In this document: in pieces, positions 61,485 through 64,000 of the stretch
Layout of the letters: every line of letters starts with the position of its first letter
How positions within the stretch are numbered: position 1 is the first letter of the stretch
DNA from: Cyanophora paradoxa
Lineage: Eukaryota > Glaucocystophyceae > Cyanophorales > Cyanophoraceae
Direction: 5' to 3'
NCBI GenBank assembly: GCA_004431415.1
Contig: QPMI01000524.1
Location: 186,001 to 250,000, forward strand
DNA length: 64,000 bases
Notes under the pieces: model-generated
What the model was told of the DNA's origin: nothing
The model's database searches: none
What the model saw: only the letters and a program-made list of their open reading frames with translations
Translations under genes and position numbers: made by a program

Positions 61485-61898
61485 ATGGCGGAACCCAAGA
61501 TTTCTAACAAAGAGGCGATGGCAACACAGCAGGAAAAGCACAGACCCGGGCGACCAAGGAAGGTGCTCACAGAGGAGGAGAAAGCGGAGAGATTGAGATT
61601 AAAACGCGAGAAAGATGCCGAACGGCAGCGAAACAAGCACCAAAGGCAAAAGGAGGAGCGAATAGCCGCAGGAGAAGCGACTGTATTTACCCCGGAGCAG
61701 CTACATAAGATTGCACTCCGTAAACAGCAGCGATACCAAGACGATGAAGAGTATCGGGAGAAAATCCGGGAGAAGGCACGGGAATACCAACGCAGAAAAA
61801 GAGCGGAACGAAAGCTGAATCCGCCCGCAAAAACGCAGCCGCAAAAGCCCGCTGGAAGACCCCGAAAGCATGTCGTCGAGAATGTGGAAAATCCGTAG
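61485..61898 (+). CDS. Basic helical protein with two AT-hooks
   Basis: 137 residues. It has one AT-hook near the N-terminus (RPGRPRK) and one near the C-terminus (AGRPRKH). Between them is a highly charged helix with KQQRYQDDEEYREKIREKA and REYQRRKRAERK, related to the protein at 60540. AT-hooks bind the minor groove of AT-rich DNA. A role in genome organisation, replication or transcription is plausible but not shown. Confidence 0.65.
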   Translation: MAEPKISNKEAMATQQEKHRPGRPRKVLTEEEKAERLRLKREKDAERQRNKHQRQKEERIAAGEATVFTPEQLHKIALRKQQRYQDDEEYREKIREKAREYQRRKRAERKLNPPAKTQPQKPAGRPRKHVVENVENP

Positions 61899-62070
61899 TG
61901 AAAAGTATCCAAACGATGCAAAAAATGACTAATTTTTTACCTCCCCTTTTATTCGTCTAACCGGTCAAAAAAGCACTTAAAGAATTGACAACAAGGGTAT
62001 GAAAGGAAGGATTTGGTAGATTGCGCTATAATTATTTTCTCCACTTATTTTAGGAGAACTAATAGACAAG
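61899..62070. other. Viral intergenic region
   Basis: 172 bp, AT-rich, with TTTTTTACC and TCAAAAAAGCAC runs and the third TATTTTCTCC copy at its right end. No gene. Confidence 0.5.
62033..62042 (+). promoter_or_regulatory. TATTTTCTCC motif, copy 3
   Basis: Exact copy of the 10-mer, followed by ACTTATTTTAGG and, 28 bp on, the ATG at 62071. Confidence 0.5.
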
Positions 62071-64000
62071 ATGCCTCGGGCAACGAATAGAATCGCTAAC
62101 AAAGTTCGGGAGGAGATTATTGGGTACATCATGATGGGATTGAGTCAGGATTTACTGACAGAAGAGCAGGCGCATTGGGCGATGCACAGCACAATGAACA
62201 GGAAGCCCAAGCTCCAAACATTGATCGACGTTCGGGATACTCTGAGTGGTATCATTACTCCCGCTCCGGTGCCTGTAAACAGAGAGAGGGAGTATCGAAA
62301 TCGCATTCTCGATCAGTTGGATGGTTTCGATGCGGGAACCACAGCCACTGTTCAGTTCCAAATTTGGGGGGATGGATCAGGAAAGCGCTCGAATGAGCAG
62401 TTCTTTTTTCGTGGGAGAAAACTCGTTCCCTATCGCCGGCATCAAGAAACAGCGACAGTTGATGTCCTGAGGCGGTGGGCAAGAATGACAAACGGAGACT
62501 TGGGGGTCGCAACCTCCGCAGATGAGAGTATATTTTGGGAAGAAGAGGGTAAACTGCTGCTCGGAAAGGCTCAGTTCGAGGAATCGCTGCGGCAGGTGTT
62601 CTTTGGCGATACCCTTACCGCATCACAGGAACAAATGTTGAAAATCATGAATCTTTGGGACAGCTTTGATTTTCTTGTAGAAATAACCGGCATCACAGTT
62701 CACGGGGCAGGTGAAGAGCCGGTGGACTTTCTTGATCAACCCCTCAGAGAGAGCATGAGATGCACCGCGGCTGTCAGCAAGTATCTTGACTACAAGCTGA
62801 ACCCGAACGCTGCAACCATCGAGGAACTGATAGAGCTACCTCAGTCCTCAGAATCGAACGCCTGTGGCTACGATTTAATTATTTCTCAGTGGGGCAGATG
62901 CATAGAACGATGCCAAAAGGAGTCCAAACCGCGCTACACAGGTATTAAAATGACCAAAGAGGGTCTATTCAAGTTCTTTCACGGTAGGGAATATCAGCCC
63001 GGGGATTCTCTTGCGCTCACGTTGCGACAGCTCGAAAAGTTCTGCAAGAAGATCAACACGGGATTCAGGGTGTTTGATGTCAATGGACAGCTCAAATACA
63101 AGTTTGAGTCGAGCACAGTCTCTCGGATCCGACCGCAAATAATCCATTTCATGGTTCACAATCGCCACATCTACATTTTCAACGACAACATCAAGTCCCT
63201 CGAAATGCGGGTCGCGAAAATGAGCCTCGAAGAGGTGGAGGGCGAAAAGCCGCCGCCGAAATCAGCGCTTGCATCCTATAAAATCCCGACGGGAATGACC
63301 TACGATATATTCGCGTTCACCTCCAAGGATCTGTTGAAAATCACGGAAATGCAGCTGAACCCCGATGAGTCCGCATATGTAAGAATTCTATATACCGGAG
63401 GGCTTCCGGAGCTACTCCTAACGTTCCTAAAAATGAAATACGAGCCTTCTGTGTCGCTGACTGTCTCAAAGCAGATCAGGAAAATTTCGTTCAAGGCAAA
63501 CGGCTCTATGTTCACTATCACAGATCCACGCATGACTGATCACATGATAGAGCAGGAATTCGAGACCGAAGACTATTATAAGAGGGTCGCAGAATATGAG
63601 AAGGGGTTTAGGGAAGCTCTCATTCACGCAGGGAACATTTCGTTTTACAGCCCCACAATTCGCCAAGTGTTTACAAGCTACAAACGATCGGCTTTGAGTG
63701 GCTATTTCGTCATGCCCGACCCTAACAAAGTATACACAGCCGTAGATATGGCAAAGTGCTATCCTGCCATGCTGAAATCAATGGAGTTCCTTCCAAGGTT
63801 TAATGTGTTTGACGATTTCGTTCCTTTCAGAAAGGGCAGCGAAATTCTCGAATATGCTATTTACTTTGTGAGGGTCTTCGGGTTCGAGAGGACGGATCCC
63901 GATGATGAGGATATAGACTTTGATATGGCACGTGCACGCAAGATAGAAGGCATTGAGATTGTACTCGATCGCGCTTTCGCTTCCAATGGTCAGTGCTACA
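62071..64000 (+). CDS. Probable family B DNA polymerase (5' part, cut by window end)
   Basis: The frame is open from ATG 62071 to the window end (643 codons) with no stop. The N-terminal ~270 residues have no recognised motif. Residues about 275-385 hold the pattern CGYDLIISQWGRCIERCQKE ... YTGIKMTKEGLFKFF ... FRVFDVNGQLKYKF ... HNRHIYIFNDNIKSLE, which I associate with viral polymerases of the protein-primed or virophage type. A polymerase motif A candidate, YTAVDMAKCYPAML, lies at about 560 (D..KxYP). Motifs B and C would be beyond the edge. It should replicate the viral genome. A divergent or fused polymerase remains possible. Confidence 0.62.
   Translation, partial: MPRATNRIANKVREEIIGYIMMGLSQDLLTEEQAHWAMHSTMNRKPKLQTLIDVRDTLSGIITPAPVPVNREREYRNRILDQLDGFDAGTTATVQFQIWGDGSGKRSNEQFFFRGRKLVPYRRHQETATVDVLRRWARMTNGDLGVATSADESIFWEEEGKLLLGKAQFEESLRQVFFGDTLTASQEQMLKIMNLWDSFDFLVEITGITVHGAGEEPVDFLDQPLRESMRCTAAVSKYLDYKLNPNAATIEELIELPQSSESNACGYDLIISQWGRCIERCQKESKPRYTGIKMTKEGLFKFFHGREYQPGDSLALTLRQLEKFCKKINTGFRVFDVNGQLKYKFESSTVSRIRPQIIHFMVHNRHIYIFNDNIKSLEMRVAKMSLEEVEGEKPPPKSALASYKIPTGMTYDIFAFTSKDLLKITEMQLNPDESAYVRILYTGGLPELLLTFLKMKYEPSVSLTVSKQIRKISFKANGSMFTITDPRMTDHMIEQEFETEDYYKRVAEYEKGFREALIHAGNISFYSPTIRQVFTSYKRSALSGYFVMPDPNKVYTAVDMAKCYPAMLKSMEFLPRFNVFDDFVPFRKGSEILEYAIYFVRVFGFERTDPDDEDIDFDMARARKIEGIEIVLDRAFASNGQCY

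Larger units (their letters stand above)
44231..64000. mobile_element. Integrated polinton-like virus / virophage-type element (partial)
   Basis: Base composition, gene density and gene style all change near 44.23 kb. From here genes are intron-free, separated by 20-200 bp, and include a double-jelly-roll capsid candidate, twin minor-capsid-like proteins, an A32-type packaging ATPase, many fibre/adhesin proteins and a probable family B polymerase. This set is typical of polinton-like viruses and virophages. Genes at 45.4-52.9 kb and 54.5-55.4 kb are on the minus strand, the rest on plus. At least 19.8 kb is present and the polymerase is cut by the window end, so the right terminus, any integrase and any terminal inverted repeat are not visible. 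Assembly chimerism cannot be excluded from sequence alone. Confidence 0.88.

Noticed and set aside
44231-64000. Giant-virus (nucleocytoplasmic) fragment instead of a polinton-like element
   Set aside because: Gene sizes and order (single small capsid gene, ATPase and polymerase within 10 kb, fibre block) fit a small virus better. The window end prevents a final decision.
1-64000. tRNA, rRNA and other structural RNA genes
   Set aside because: Looked for tRNA-like arms and rRNA-like stretches by eye and saw none convincing; a tRNAscan or Infernal run would be needed to exclude them.

Overview
The window joins two very different kinds of DNA. Positions 1 to about 44.2 kb are GC-rich nuclear DNA of a eukaryote, probably a unicellular alga or other protist. 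The genes have short GT-AG introns (mostly 48-90 bp, a few possible GC-AG), and there are low-complexity C/G runs, satellite-like arrays and many segmental duplications. From about 44.2 kb to the right edge the sequence is AT-richer, intron-free and densely packed. It reads as an integrated double-stranded DNA virus of the polinton-like virus / virophage type. Its right end lies outside the window, so its full gene set and termini cannot be seen.

Host part. 0-6.1 kb is a satellite with a ~149 bp period arranged in higher-order blocks. 6.1-9.3 kb is non-coding spacer. 9.4-43.9 kb carries multi-exon genes. Three F-box/leucine-rich-repeat-like genes are clear (11.2-13.6 kb minus, 20.9-23.0 kb plus, 32.2-34.4 kb plus), and a gene at 28.2-30.0 kb has an F-box-like N-terminus. 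There is also a Set8/KMT5A-like SET-domain histone methyltransferase (17.9-18.8 kb), a C2H2 zinc-finger plus SAM-domain gene with a tandemly repeated 505 bp exon cassette (14.9-17.6 kb), a Ulp1-like cysteine protease (19.5-20.4 kb), and several multi-exon genes I do not recognise. A ~320-345 bp module carrying a start codon and the first 15 codons occurs three times (8.0, 10.7 and 13.7 kb).

Viral part. An AT-rich, repeat-containing left region (44.2-44.65 kb) is followed by a small zinc-knuckle gene. A minus-strand block of putative virion-surface genes comes next (45.4-52.9 kb): four proteins sharing an N-terminal module but ending differently (two end in C1q-like domains), one small unknown gene, and a 1091-residue fibre with HxH repeats and an H-type-lectin-like tip. 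Then come a patatin-like phospholipase fused to a discoidin-like domain and two divergently transcribed minor-capsid-like proteins sharing a 29 bp promoter. After these lie a double-jelly-roll major capsid protein candidate, a zinc-ribbon plus PD-(D/E)XK-type nuclease, an A32-type packaging ATPase, four small accessory genes (two with AT-hooks), and the first 643 codons of a probable family B DNA polymerase that runs off the window.

Together the viral genes cover capsid building (major and minor capsid, ATPase), a large modular set of host-attachment proteins, a membrane-active lipase, and replication. The attachment locus is the most unusual part. Functional calls rest on motifs read by eye; no database search was possible.
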